Part shown: piece after piece, positions 9,076 to 18,038 of the stretch
How the letters are laid out: each line of letters starts with the position of its first letter
Position numbering within the stretch: the first letter of the stretch is position 1
Origin: Polyangia bacterium
GTDB taxonomy: Bacteria; Myxococcota_A; Polyangia; Nannocystales; Nannocystaceae
Direction of reading: 5' to 3'
Assembly: GCA_030430565.1 (NCBI GenBank)
Contig: JAUIKS010000006.1
Span: 1-64,000 of the forward strand
DNA length: 64,000 bases
Program-made: the position numbers and the translations under genes
Notes under the pieces: model-generated
What the model saw: the letters and a program-made list of their open reading frames with translations, nothing else
Databases searched by the model: none
Told to the model about the DNA's origin: nothing

Positions 9076-10830
9076 CTAGAGCGCGCGCAGGGCGTCGCGG
9101 ACGCGCGCGACGTAGAAGCGCTTGTCCCCGTCCGGGAGGTCATGCTCCGAGAGCCATGTCTCAAAGCGCGAGCGCGCCTCGGGGTAGCGGCGGGCCAGCG
9201 CGAGCACCCCGTGATCTTCGAAGTCGTAGTAGAGCGTGCCGCAGAACTCCCACTCCTGTTCGAAGAACACCGAGATCCACAGGGGCGCGGCCGCGGCCCC
9301 CAGCAGGTGGTTGAAGACGAAGCACAGCACGCGCGTTGTCTCGTAGCCGAGCGCGGCGCTGCGGCGCGCGTAGTCCTCGAGGCCGGCGAGCGCGTCCTCG
9401 ACGGTGGGCGAGCCGGCGCGCGCGAGCGCGTCGAGCTCGGCGGCGGACAGCGGCCCCGCGCCGGCGAGCGCGGCCAGCAGCGCGCGCGCGAGCAGGCCCT
9501 CGGCCTCGGGGTCGCAGGGCAGCGCGGCCTCTCCGGTCGCCGCGCGCCCAGAGAGCCGACGCTCGTAGAGCGCGGACCAGAAGCCGAAGGTCGCGGGCAG
9601 CGGCGCGCCGGCGCGCGCGAGGGTCCGCAGGGCCTCGGCCAGCTCGCCGATCCGGACGACGTCGAGGTAGGGGGGGGCGCCGCGCAGGCTGTAGCTGCTG
9701 ACGCGCCAGCCGCCCGGGGCCGCGCGGGCCCAGGTCCCGGTCGCCGCGCTGGCGAGCAGCGCGGCGCTCAGGCCCTCGCCGCCGGCGCAGCGCAGGGCGA
9801 TGGTGACGGCCGCGCGCTTGCTGTTGAGGTCGACATCGATGAGCTCGAGCCGCATCCCGAGCGCGCCGGCGGTCCGCGCGAGCGGGCGCGCGCGCCGGAG
9901 CACGTCACGTCGTGTCGCGCGCTCCGCCGGGGGCAGCTTGCGCGGCAGCTCCGCGCCGGCGCGCAGGTCGAGCAGGGTCTCGCGGTGCCAGGGCAGGTAG
10001 AGCAGGGGGGGCTCGTCGCCGCCGCCGAGCATGATCGTCCCGGCGCCGGCGTGCTCCGCCGCTGGTTCGGGGGCTGGCGCGAGCTCGAAGACGGCGTCCT
10101 CGTCGCGCTCGCGGTCGCGGAGGACGACCGCGCCCGCGTCGGGCTGGAACGCGAGCGCGTGATCGACGACGACCGCCGGGGACACGCTCGTGATCTCGAG
10201 GAGCGCGTCGTTGTGGTCGATGAGCCAGGTACGGTGACCCCGCTCGAGCAGCGCGGTCGCGCGCGCGCGCCCGGGGAACAGCCGCAGGCGCCCGCCGCCG
10301 CGCAGCGCTCGGCGCCAGCGCACGCCCGCGTCGAGGGTGCCCGCGAGCAGCTCGTCGCCGCGCGCGACCATGAAGGACCCGTCGGCGCGGACGACCAGCG
10401 CGCGACGGTCACGACGAGCGGGCTCGCGACGCGTCGCGGGGACCCGCGCGGGCGGGAGCGTACGGCCGCCCGTGAGCGGCACGCGACCCAGCACGGATCG
10501 AGCGTTCGCGGCGGCGTCGAGGAGCGCGAGCGCGTCGTCCTCGAGCGTGATCAGGCGCGCGCCGTCCGGGTGCAGCTGGGCGCCGCCGGGCAGCTCGCCG
10601 CGTTCGAAGCGACGCAGCGCCTTGAGGGTCGGCAGCTCCCACAGGATCAGGCGGTCCGGGCCGCGCTGCCACGTGAGCGCGCGGCTGCCGTCGGCGCTGA
10701 TCGAGACCCCGCTGGTGACGCCGCCCCGGATCTTGCGGTCGCTCTTGCACGTGCGCGGCAGGCTCAGGCGCGTGAGCGCGAAGCAGTCGACGAACACGAG
10801 CGCGGCGCCGTCCGGAGTGAATCCGTACAC
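9076..10830 (-). CDS. WD40-like beta-propeller protein, start uncertain
   Basis: A protein of about 584 residues. The N-terminal portion has WD40/propeller-like repeats with recurring phrases of the type PDGAALV, ADGSRALTW, HPDGARLIT and RADGSFMV. The C-terminal portion (after about residue 330) is Ala/Leu-rich, probably helical, with a conserved-looking aromatic end. The annotated start is GTG at 10830, but the frame continues upstream as LTEPRRAACITAEV before the GTG and runs into the end of the next gene. The true start may be a rare codon, or the N-terminus may be missing. It follows the DUF2330 gene by about 35 bp on the same strand and may be co-transcribed. Function unknown; propellers usually bind proteins. 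Confidence 0.65.
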   Translation of the reverse strand: MYGFTPDGAALVFVDCFALTRLSLPRTCKSDRKIRGGVTSGVSISADGSRALTWQRGPDRLILWELPTLKALRRFERGELPGGAQLHPDGARLITLEDDALALLDAAANARSVLGRVPLTGGRTLPPARVPATRREPARRDRRALVVRADGSFMVARGDELLAGTLDAGVRWRRALRGGGRLRLFPGRARATALLERGHRTWLIDHNDALLEITSVSPAVVVDHALAFQPDAGAVVLRDRERDEDAVFELAPAPEPAAEHAGAGTIMLGGGDEPPLLYLPWHRETLLDLRAGAELPRKLPPAERATRRDVLRRARPLARTAGALGMRLELIDVDLNSKRAAVTIALRCAGGEGLSAALLASAATGTWARAAPGGWRVSSYSLRGAPPYLDVVRIGELAEALRTLARAGAPLPATFGFWSALYERRLSGRAATGEAALPCDPEAEGLLARALLAALAGAGPLSAAELDALARAGSPTVEDALAGLEDYARRSAALGYETTRVLCFVFNHLLGAAAAPLWISVFFEQEWEFCGTLYYDFEDHGVLALARRYPEARSRFETWLSEHDLPDGDKRFYVARVRDALRAL

Positions 10831-10865
10831 CTCGGCCGTTATACACGCCGCGCGCCGCGGCTCTG

Positions 10866-12728
10866 TCAGCGTCGGCGCCGACGGGTCGCGAGCAGGAGCA
10901 GCGCGAGGCCGAGACCGTGTCCAGGGCCGCGCGACGGCGCGAGCGCGTCCGAACGACAGCCGCAGCCCGCCTCCCCGGTGTCGGTCGCGCCTCGGGAGTC
11001 GGTCGCGGATCCGCTGCCGCTGTCGCTCTCATCGCTATCGTCGTCGTCGTCGCCGCCGGAGCCCATCGAGTCGCCGCCGGTGCCGGTCGACCCCCCGGTG
11101 GTCCCTGCGCCCTGGGGCCAGCCGTGGCTGTGGTTCCAGGCGTCGAGCATGGTGTCGATGATCGGCGCGTTGTCGAGCAGGACCTGCGGCGCGCCGACCA
11201 TCGTGGCCTGCTGAACCTCGAGGGTCCACGGCATCTCGTCGGGGAACTCCGGCCAGGTGCCGGGGGAGCTCGGGATGTAGACCTCGCGGCCGTCGGGCAG
11301 CGTGACGATCGAGGCGCCGTCGAGCTCGCAGTCGAAGTCGCGCTGCGCGGTCTGGAGCGCCGCCACGTCCGGCAGCTCGGGGTTCTGCATGAAGATCGGG
11401 TCCTCGTTCATCTCGCTGGGCGAGATGGTCGTGTACATGCGCGTCAGGTACGGCCAGGTCTCGACGAGGTCGAGCGCGCGCTCGCCGGGCTCGATGATCC
11501 GCTCGAGCAGGTCCTGGGCGAAGCCCGCGCCGTCGCCCCAGGCCTCGTGATCGATCTGATCCTTGAACTCGCTGAGGTAGTAGTAGAAGTCGTCGGGGTC
11601 GAGGCCGTCGGGCGGCGGCAGGTGCTTGAGCAGCAGCGGCCGCAGCTGCGGGTGGCGGTACACGAGCTGCTGACCGAAGAGCTCGAGCAGCCCCATGCTG
11701 TGGAGCAGGTTGAGCGCGTCGCCGGGCGGCGCGTCGATGAACACGCTCTCGTCCCACTCGTCGCTGAAGATCCCGCCGGTGGGGACCACGTCGCTGCTGC
11801 CGGCGTACTCGGTGACGAAGGCGTTGCCCTCGGCCGGGAACGCGTCGACCGCCTGGCTGATCACCTCTTTGTAATTATCAGCCAGGTTGAGCCAGTCGAG
11901 CTTGAGCGGGTTGACGAGCACGTGCCGGTAGTTGCTCGGGACCGTGCGCGCGCTCCCGAGGAAGAACGCGCGGATCTCCATGTCGTCCTGGGCCGCGATC
12001 CGGGTCAAGCGCAGCGGGATGCACGGCTCAGCGCTGCTGAAGCGCAGCGCGATCGGGTGGATCTCGGAGACGCCGGCGCCGTGCGTGAGCTTGAAGGCCG
12101 CGAACAGGTGGCCCTCGTCGAGGTACTGCTGGAGGATCGGCGCGGCCGCCTCGTCCTGCTGGTAGCCGTTGTCGCCCAGCCACTGCATCAAGCCGGGGAC
12201 CGACTCGCCGTCGAGCACGGTTATGTCGAAGGCGCCGACCGTGCCGGTCCAGACGATCTCGGGCTCGGGCTCGGGCTGGCTGGCGCCCATGTCGGCCTCG
12301 CAGATGAACTCACAGCCGCCCGTGTTGCTCCCGCCGTCAAAACACTGCGTGGTCGAGAGCGAGTAGGTCGGGACCGTGCCGGCGAGCAGGCTGTCGAACA
12401 GCGGCTGCGAGCCGATCGCGAACTCCGGCACGGCGGTCAGCGGGATCAGCCAGGCGAAGTCCTCGGCCGGCGTGTCGGGGTCGTACTGGATCTGGATGTG
12501 GGCCTCGACCTCGGGGCCGTCGACCACGAACAGGATGTTCTCGCCGGTCTGGTCGACCGGCATGGCCTGGGGGCCAGCATCACAGAACGTGCCGCCGCAC
12601 GCCGACGCGCGGTCCGGCGCGGTCGATATCAATACGGTTAGCAGCGCGGGGGGGAGCGCCAGCAGCGGGGAGCGCCCGCGCCAGCGCGCGGCGTGCGACG
12701 GTCGCGACGCGGTGTGTAGGCTTCGCAT
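10866..12728 (-). CDS. DUF2330 exported protein with MYXO-CTERM-like tail
   Basis: A 620-residue exported protein. A signal peptide (hydrophobic stretch around residues 20-40 ending near RASA) precedes the typical DUF2330 opening CGGTFCD, then PVDQTGENILFVVDG and FAWLIPL. The C-terminus has a Gly/Asp/Ser-rich linker, a Cys-Gly-Cys, a hydrophobic helix and a final run of Arg. This is the layout of myxobacterial sorting tails that anchor or release surface proteins. ATG 12728 is chosen because it gives a normal signal peptide; the same frame stays open well upstream but reads as non-coding antisense of the next gene. The biochemical role of DUF2330 is not established. Confidence 0.88.
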   Translation of the reverse strand: MRSLHTASRPSHAARWRGRSPLLALPPALLTVLISTAPDRASACGGTFCDAGPQAMPVDQTGENILFVVDGPEVEAHIQIQYDPDTPAEDFAWLIPLTAVPEFAIGSQPLFDSLLAGTVPTYSLSTTQCFDGGSNTGGCEFICEADMGASQPEPEPEIVWTGTVGAFDITVLDGESVPGLMQWLGDNGYQQDEAAAPILQQYLDEGHLFAAFKLTHGAGVSEIHPIALRFSSAEPCIPLRLTRIAAQDDMEIRAFFLGSARTVPSNYRHVLVNPLKLDWLNLADNYKEVISQAVDAFPAEGNAFVTEYAGSSDVVPTGGIFSDEWDESVFIDAPPGDALNLLHSMGLLELFGQQLVYRHPQLRPLLLKHLPPPDGLDPDDFYYYLSEFKDQIDHEAWGDGAGFAQDLLERIIEPGERALDLVETWPYLTRMYTTISPSEMNEDPIFMQNPELPDVAALQTAQRDFDCELDGASIVTLPDGREVYIPSSPGTWPEFPDEMPWTLEVQQATMVGAPQVLLDNAPIIDTMLDAWNHSHGWPQGAGTTGGSTGTGGDSMGSGGDDDDDSDESDSGSGSATDSRGATDTGEAGCGCRSDALAPSRGPGHGLGLALLLLATRRRRR

Positions 12729-12787
12729 CTCATGGGCTTGGTACAGCCGCGCGGCGCGAGGATTCGGGAATTTGCGGGGGCGAGCGC

Positions 12788-12807
12788 GCGCGGGCGCGCG
12801 CCCGCGC
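12788..12807. terminator. Perfect 20 bp GC palindrome, candidate hairpin terminator
   Basis: GCGCGGGCGC is followed directly by its reverse complement GCGCCCGCGC. It lies 14-33 bases beyond the stop of the leftward propeller lipoprotein gene and before the DUF2330 start. There is no T-run, so it would be an unusual terminator; an mRNA-end stabiliser or slippage product are alternatives. Confidence 0.4.
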
Positions 12808-12820
12808 CCGCGACAGCGGA

Positions 12821-14257
12821 TCAGGTCGGCGGGCCGCAGGTGGTGTTCTTGAGCTGAAAGCCCGTCATGTCCGAGTAGGTGTACGGCGCGTCGAGGCCGT
12901 CGTAGCTCTCGCACTGGTTCGAGTCGCTGTCGCACTTGTAGGCGGTGGTCTCGTTGATCAGCCACACGAAGCCGTCGCGGTCGACGCCCACGCCCTTGGT
13001 CCCGCCGTCGGGGATCGTCAGGGTCTTGATGACGTCGAGCGAGCCGGGCTCGATGCCCATGGCGCCGCCCGAGGTCGAGACCCAGACCAGCTCGTCGGCG
13101 CCCTGGGCGAGGCCGCCGAGGCTCAGGGTCGCGCTGTCCGGGTAGTCCCAGGTCATCGAGAGCGGGTTGTAGCGCGCGACCCCAGCGCCGCCCGTGCTCG
13201 AGACCCAGACGTAGCCCTCGGCGTCGACGGTGATCCCGTAGGAGGCGACGTTCTGCGGGATCGTGTGGATCTCGTAGGCGAGGTTCTGGGCGTTGACGAA
13301 GGCCATCTTCTTGTTGTCGGGCGTGAACGGCAGCCCCTGGGGGAGGAACCACAGGTTGCCCGAGGGATCGACCGCGCCGCCGTAGGCCCCGAACTGCGCG
13401 CCGGGGAAGGTCTCGATCTCGACGGTGTCCTCGATCGCGCCGGTGTCGCCGTTGAGCCGGTAGACGACCACGCCGCCGGGGCCGCCGAGGCCGGGCAGGC
13501 CCTTGGTCGCGCTCGCGACCGTCCAGACCCGCGCGCCCTCCCACTTGCAGGTGTCGGGGTTGAAGGTGCCCTGCTCCCAGGCGACCGGCCGCTGGTTGCT
13601 GACGTCGAAGGGGGTGTGCCACGCGATGCAGTCATCCTGTCCCCAAGGCAAGATGTCGTCCGCGCCGGTCGAGGTCTGCAGGCCCGGCTGACCGTTCGCC
13701 ATCTCGTCGCAGTCGGCGTGCAGCGCGTAGATCTTCGTCAGGCCGCCGTGCCGGTTGGCGACCGCGACGTCGCCGTTGAAGTTGACCGAGGTCCGCGAGG
13801 GGTTGCCGTTGCCGTCGGGCCGCGTGTAGTAGCGCCCGATCTCCTCCATGGTCACGGTGTCGATCTTCGAGACCGTGCCCTGCTCGGCGTTGGCGATCCA
13901 GATGTAGCTGAAGTCGAGTTCGAAGCCGCAGGCGGTGCAGTCGCCGGTGCCGGTGCCGGTGGTCTCGGGGCTGCCGACGTCGTAGATCGGTCCGCTCGAT
14001 CCGGCCTGCGTCGTCATCGTCATCGAGGTCGCGCCGTCCGTGGCGGTGCCGCTGACCGAGGTCGTCGCGCTCGCGTCCGACTCCGAGCCGGTCGCGGGGC
14101 CGGCGGTGGTCGATGTCGGGCTCGAGCCGCCGCCGGTGATCGCGGCGCTGTCACTCTCGGTCGCGCCCTCGCTGTCGCCGCAGGCGGTCAGCGCGAATGG
14201 GAGCGCGAGCGCGAGGAGCAGCGTGGGGGACGTCGGGGCACGGAGAGGTCGGCGCAT
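12821..14257 (-). CDS. Lipoprotein with beta-propeller (NHL/Vgb-like) domain
   Basis: A 478-residue lipoprotein. A signal peptide ends in lipobox LTAC-G, followed by a long Ser/Thr/Gly/Ala spacer (about 30-105), then a propeller of repeated blades such as YIWIANAEQGTVSKID, GNLWFLPQG, YVWVSSTGG and FVWLINETT. These resemble streptogramin-lyase/NHL-type propellers, but no catalytic assignment can be made. ATG 14257 is chosen because AGGAG sits 8 bases upstream and the signal peptide is well formed; a longer frame to 14329 adds an Arg-rich, non-signal-like N-terminus. Likely anchored at the cell surface or periplasm. Neighbours on the same strand are also exported proteins. Confidence 0.85.
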   Translation of the reverse strand: MRRPLRAPTSPTLLLALALPFALTACGDSEGATESDSAAITGGGSSPTSTTAGPATGSESDASATTSVSGTATDGATSMTMTTQAGSSGPIYDVGSPETTGTGTGDCTACGFELDFSYIWIANAEQGTVSKIDTVTMEEIGRYYTRPDGNGNPSRTSVNFNGDVAVANRHGGLTKIYALHADCDEMANGQPGLQTSTGADDILPWGQDDCIAWHTPFDVSNQRPVAWEQGTFNPDTCKWEGARVWTVASATKGLPGLGGPGGVVVYRLNGDTGAIEDTVEIETFPGAQFGAYGGAVDPSGNLWFLPQGLPFTPDNKKMAFVNAQNLAYEIHTIPQNVASYGITVDAEGYVWVSSTGGAGVARYNPLSMTWDYPDSATLSLGGLAQGADELVWVSTSGGAMGIEPGSLDVIKTLTIPDGGTKGVGVDRDGFVWLINETTAYKCDSDSNQCESYDGLDAPYTYSDMTGFQLKNTTCGPPT

Positions 14258-14387
14258 CAGTGAGACTCCTGGAAGATCCGCGCGTGATCGCGCGAATTCA
14301 CGCTCGCACGCGCGCGCGCGCCCGCGCAATGGGGAGGCTCACGCCGCCCTGCGGACGATCCTCGCGGCTTTGACGGACGGATCCCTC

Positions 14388-14417
14388 GCGGACGCGGACG
14401 CGGGCGCGGACGCGGAC
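14388..14417. repeat. Short GC hexamer repeat (GCGGAC x5, one imperfect)
   Basis: Five tandem hexamers GCGGAC, one as GCGGGC, lie in the 186 bp gap between the two leftward lipoprotein genes. It is non-coding and probably a slippage microsatellite. Confidence 0.6.
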
Positions 14418-14443
14418 CAGCGCGGCCGTCGGGGCCCCGGGGC

Positions 14444-15637
14444 TCACTTGCCCGTCGGCGGCGGGCCTGGCTTGGCTCGCTCGTTGAGCGCCGCGCGGAC
14501 CTCTCGGATGTCTTCCATGGTCAGCGCGGCGCGCAGCTGGATCGCGGCGTCTTCGCCCTCGGTGAGCTGCACGCTGTCGATGACGCGCTCGGGCACGCCG
14601 GTCAGCTTGGCGAGCGGGCGCACGTTGTCGAGCTGCGAGCGGGCGCGCGTGAGCATCGACGCGGCCTGCTCGTCGCTCTTGGCGCGCGCGCTCAGCTCAA
14701 TCGCGAGGCCGTCGCTGAGATCGAGGGTGCCCGCGACGTCGGCGATCCCGTCGATGCCCTGCTCGCGGAGGGCCTTGATCGCGTCGGGGGGGAGCACGCC
14801 GGCGAACCAGATGTGCCGCGCGCTGTCGAGCCGCGCGAGCGCGGGACGCAGCGGGCCGGCCGTCGCGCGGGAGCGATCGCTGGGCGCGGCCTCGGGGCTA
14901 GCGAGCGCGCGGGCGATCGCCGGCAGCCACGGGGCGGAGGCGAGCACGAGCGTGTCGTCGTCGGCGAGCAGCCCGACGAGGGCCGGCTGATCGTCCATGC
15001 GCAGGCGCTCGCGCCCGGATTCATCCTGGTCGAAGTGCCATGTCCCAGCGCCCAGCTGGTCCGGCAGCTCGCGGTGGACGCACTCGAGCTTGGCCTTGTC
15101 GCCGACGCCGGCGCCCGAGATGATCACCGCGAGGCGATCGCCGCGGGGATCGACGCCGATGTCGAGCGCGGTCAGGCCCGCGAGCGGCAGCTCGCAGCGG
15201 CGCATGGCGTCGAGCGCTCGCTTGGTCGCGGCCTCGCGCTCCATGAGCGCGCGGTTCTCGGTCCACAGCGGCGTCGTCTCGAGCGCGGCGAGGTCGACGT
15301 GCGCGACCATCGTCGCCTCGGCCGGGAGCGCGCCCGTGTGCAGCGGCCCCGTCCCGGGCGTGAGGACGAGGGGCGTCGCGGGGTCGCCTGCGGCCTGGGG
15401 CGGCTCCGCGTCGGGCGTCTTCTCGGGAGCCCCGGCCTTGTCGGAAGAGGAGGCGGAAGAGGAGGCGGCGGCGGAGGCGGCGGAGGTGGAGTCCGACCGC
15501 GAGCCGCACGCGGGCGCGAGGGACAGGGCCAAGAGGCCGATGAGCGTCGCGCGCAGGCCCGCCGAGTCCGCGTAGGTCCTCCGAAGCACGTGCCGAGACA
15601 CGAATAGAGGTCGCTTCGAGCCGCGCGTCACTGCCAT
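14444..15637 (-). CDS. Lipoprotein of unknown function
   Basis: A 397-residue lipoprotein with a long n-region, a hydrophobic stretch LRATLIGLLALSLAP and lipobox LAPAC-G near residue 44, then a Ser/Ala-rich spacer. The mature domain starts near GPLHTGALPAEATMVAHVDLAAL and has internal DGLAIELSARAKSDEQA-type strands, reminiscent of periplasmic proteins annotated DUF3352-like, but I cannot assign a family firmly. No catalytic motif is visible. It lies upstream of the propeller lipoprotein gene on the same strand with a 186 bp gap. Confidence 0.8.
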   Translation of the reverse strand: MAVTRGSKRPLFVSRHVLRRTYADSAGLRATLIGLLALSLAPACGSRSDSTSAASAAASSSASSSDKAGAPEKTPDAEPPQAAGDPATPLVLTPGTGPLHTGALPAEATMVAHVDLAALETTPLWTENRALMEREAATKRALDAMRRCELPLAGLTALDIGVDPRGDRLAVIISGAGVGDKAKLECVHRELPDQLGAGTWHFDQDESGRERLRMDDQPALVGLLADDDTLVLASAPWLPAIARALASPEAAPSDRSRATAGPLRPALARLDSARHIWFAGVLPPDAIKALREQGIDGIADVAGTLDLSDGLAIELSARAKSDEQAASMLTRARSQLDNVRPLAKLTGVPERVIDSVQLTEGEDAAIQLRAALTMEDIREVRAALNERAKPGPPPTGK

Positions 15638-15945
15638 GTGCGGGTCTATACGGGGCCCGGTGAAGAGGGGTCAAGCGCGGGGCGCGTAGGCGCCATGGGA
15701 GGCCTCGAGGCTGTCGGTCGGCGTCCGACACCAAGGTCGCGCGCGAGGGGCGCGAATCGTCGCAGAACGCCGCGAAACCGCTCGACTCGCTAAAAACGTC
15801 AACGGCCGTGGGTCGACGGTCGTATAGTCAGGCCGTGCGAACCCAGGGAGCACGGACGCGCCCACGCGTGCGCAGGGACATGTCACGAGATCCGCGACGA
15901 CAGCTTCCGCGACCGGCGTAAGCGACGATAGATTCAGCTCCGCCC
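15638..15945. other. Divergent intergenic region, nothing recognised
   Basis: This 308 bp gap separates a leftward lipoprotein gene and a rightward 2H-like gene, so it should carry both promoters. I see no convincing promoter, RNA gene or repeat. Short frames exist on the minus strand but look random. Confidence 0.4.
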
Positions 15946-16500
15946 ATGGACCTCGGGAACTCGACGTACATCTGCCTGGATATTCCAGAGCCGCACTACT
16001 CCCGGGTCCGCGACATCCGAGAGGAGCACTGCGATCGTCTCGACAACTTCCCGATCGAGATGACCATCGCTGGCTCCAGCGGCGTCGGGGCCATCAAGAG
16101 CCATCACACCTGGGACGAGGTCGAGCGCAAGCTCGTCGAGTTCTGTCGCAATCGCCCGCCGATCGTGACGGCCTTCGCCGGCGTCGTGCGGTTCCCAGGG
16201 ACCGACATCTTCGTGCTCAGCATGCGCGACCCCGGGCCGTTTCAGGCGATTCACGAGGCGCTCCAGCACGCCGGATTCGAATTCGAGCCCAGCCGGTTCC
16301 CGTTCTTTCCCCACGTCAGCCTGCGGATGTCGGGGCCGCTCAGCGAGTCCGCCATCAATCAGCTCTTCCGGCTGCGGATCAAGGGCGAGTTCACCATGGA
16401 CACGCTCTCGCTCTACCAGATGCGGCGCAACCCGGGCGGCGAGAAGGTGGTGCGCGTGTGGGAGCACCGGCTCCAAGGTCCGCTGGACGAGTCCGCGTGA
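15946..16500 (+). CDS. 2H-phosphoesterase / 2'-5' RNA ligase-like protein with one catalytic His replaced
   Basis: A 184-residue cytoplasmic protein of the LigT/2H fold. The second HxS motif is intact in FPHVSLRMSG (His123, Ser125). At the first HxT position the sequence is IEMTIAG, with Glu38 in place of His. In known 2H enzymes both His residues are needed for cyclic phosphodiester or 2'-5' chemistry, so activity is doubtful and a nucleotide- or RNA-binding role is possible. Length fits the family. It stands alone, with a lipoprotein gene about 120 bp downstream. Confidence 0.75.
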   Translation: MDLGNSTYICLDIPEPHYSRVRDIREEHCDRLDNFPIEMTIAGSSGVGAIKSHHTWDEVERKLVEFCRNRPPIVTAFAGVVRFPGTDIFVLSMRDPGPFQAIHEALQHAGFEFEPSRFPFFPHVSLRMSGPLSESAINQLFRLRIKGEFTMDTLSLYQMRRNPGGEKVVRVWEHRLQGPLDESA

Positions 16501-16622
16501 GCGACGCGCGGGCTCAGACACGCGCCGAGCCGGCCGGCCGGCTCGCGCGAATCGCCGCCGGCTGAGGAGACGAAGCGCGGCGCCCCGCGGCATCACTGGC
16601 GCTCTTGTGGTAACGATCCGTC

Positions 16623-18038
16623 ATGGATTTGACTTCGGTGCGCGGTGTTCGTTCGCTCGCAGCCTGTGGTGAGCGTCCACGTGTCGTCTCGCGCATGCTC
16701 GTTCCGACGCTCGGGCTCTTGGCCTTGGTGACGGCGTGCGGCGACTCGATCGGGGGGACGTCCGATACCGGCATCACGACGGCCTCGAGCACGATGGCCG
16801 CGACGACCATGGGGATGACGGGCGAGCCCACCACGAGCGCGGGCCCGACGACCGGAACCACCGACCCGCTCGAGACGACCGAGGGCACCGCCGCCGAGAC
16901 CACCCAGGGCACATCGGCCACGGAGTCGACGACGAGCACGGACACCGAGGATCCCACCTCGGACACGGAGACGACCGGCGATCAGCCGGCGGACTGCGAG
17001 GCGCCCGGCATCCTCGAGATCTGCGATCAGGGCCTCGACGGATCTGAGACCGACCACGCGTTCTGGGCCCTGGGCGTCGACTGCACGGATCCCGACCCCG
17101 ATGACCTCTCGGGCGTGATCCCGATCTTCAACAAGAAGTTCAAGCAGTTCTCGCAGTGGAACAACCCCGAGACCTGGCGGGTCATCGCCGGCTTCGGCAC
17201 CCACGAGGAGCAGGGCGAGCTGCTGTTTGGACCGCGCGAGGGCGAGCGCCTGCTGATGGTCAGCACCGGGCGCATCAGCGAGCCCGACGGCGACGGCGTC
17301 GTCACCGAGCTGCCTGGTTCACAGTTCGACAACAACAACAACCTCAACGAAGACCTCGACGCGCTGCCGGCCCCGCTCAGCCCGGATCACGGCAGCAACG
17401 GCGGGCAGGGCGGGGACCCCTTCGTCGACTGTGACGGCGTGGGCGACTGCTCCGACAGCATCCTCGACAACTGGATCCAGGGCGACGAGGCCCCGCGCGA
17501 CGTGCTCTCCTACGCCTTCGACGTGCAGGTGCCCGGCGGGACCAACAGCTTCGGCTTCGACTTCGTGTTCTTCTCCTCGGAGTACCCCGACTTCGTCGGC
17601 GACGCCTTCAACGACATGTTCATCGCGTGGTCGACGAGCGAGCTGTTCACCGGCAACGTCTCGTTCTTCGAAGGCGGGCCGCTGACGGTGACCTCGCTGG
17701 CGACCGCGATCGACTCGGGCTACTCAGGCGACGCGCCCGAGCTGGCCGGCACCGGCTTCGAGGGCTACGGCGCGACCAAGTGGGTCACGGTCAACGCCCC
17801 GGTCGCGCCCGACGAGGTGTTCACCTTCGCCTTCGCGATCATGGACATGGGCGACAGCAACAAGGCGACCGCGGCGCTCATCGACGACTGGCACTGGGGC
17901 TGCAAGGAGTGCGAGCCCTTCGAGATCAACCCGGACTGCGGGACCGAGGGCGAGCCGCCGTGCTGCGGCATCTGTATCGACAAGCTGCTCGATCCCGAGT
18001 GCAGCACGCCGGGTCACCCGCTGTGCTGCCTCGACTGA
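16623..18038 (+). CDS. Lipoprotein with choice-of-anchor L domain
   Basis: A 471-residue exported lipoprotein. The lipobox is LVTAC-G near residue 39, followed by an 80-residue Thr/Ser/Glu-rich spacer. The mature part contains NNNNLNEDLDALPAP and DVLSYAFDVQVPGGTNSF with FDFVFFSSEYPDFVGDAFND, the hallmark of choice-of-anchor L domains found on bacterial surface proteins. The C-terminus is Cys-rich (CKECEPFEINPDCG, CCGICIDKLLDPEC) and may be disulfide-bonded. The start could instead be ATG 16695, giving a shorter signal peptide. Its 3' end overlaps the convergent gene by 25 bp. Probably surface display or adhesion. Confidence 0.85.
   Translation: MDLTSVRGVRSLAACGERPRVVSRMLVPTLGLLALVTACGDSIGGTSDTGITTASSTMAATTMGMTGEPTTSAGPTTGTTDPLETTEGTAAETTQGTSATESTTSTDTEDPTSDTETTGDQPADCEAPGILEICDQGLDGSETDHAFWALGVDCTDPDPDDLSGVIPIFNKKFKQFSQWNNPETWRVIAGFGTHEEQGELLFGPREGERLLMVSTGRISEPDGDGVVTELPGSQFDNNNNLNEDLDALPAPLSPDHGSNGGQGGDPFVDCDGVGDCSDSILDNWIQGDEAPRDVLSYAFDVQVPGGTNSFGFDFVFFSSEYPDFVGDAFNDMFIAWSTSELFTGNVSFFEGGPLTVTSLATAIDSGYSGDAPELAGTGFEGYGATKWVTVNAPVAPDEVFTFAFAIMDMGDSNKATAALIDDWHWGCKECEPFEINPDCGTEGEPPCCGICIDKLLDPECSTPGHPLCCLD

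Noticed and set aside
12729..13622. N-terminal extension of the DUF2330 protein
   Set aside because: The extended part is out-of-frame translation of the neighbouring propeller lipoprotein gene; the signal peptide begins at 12728.
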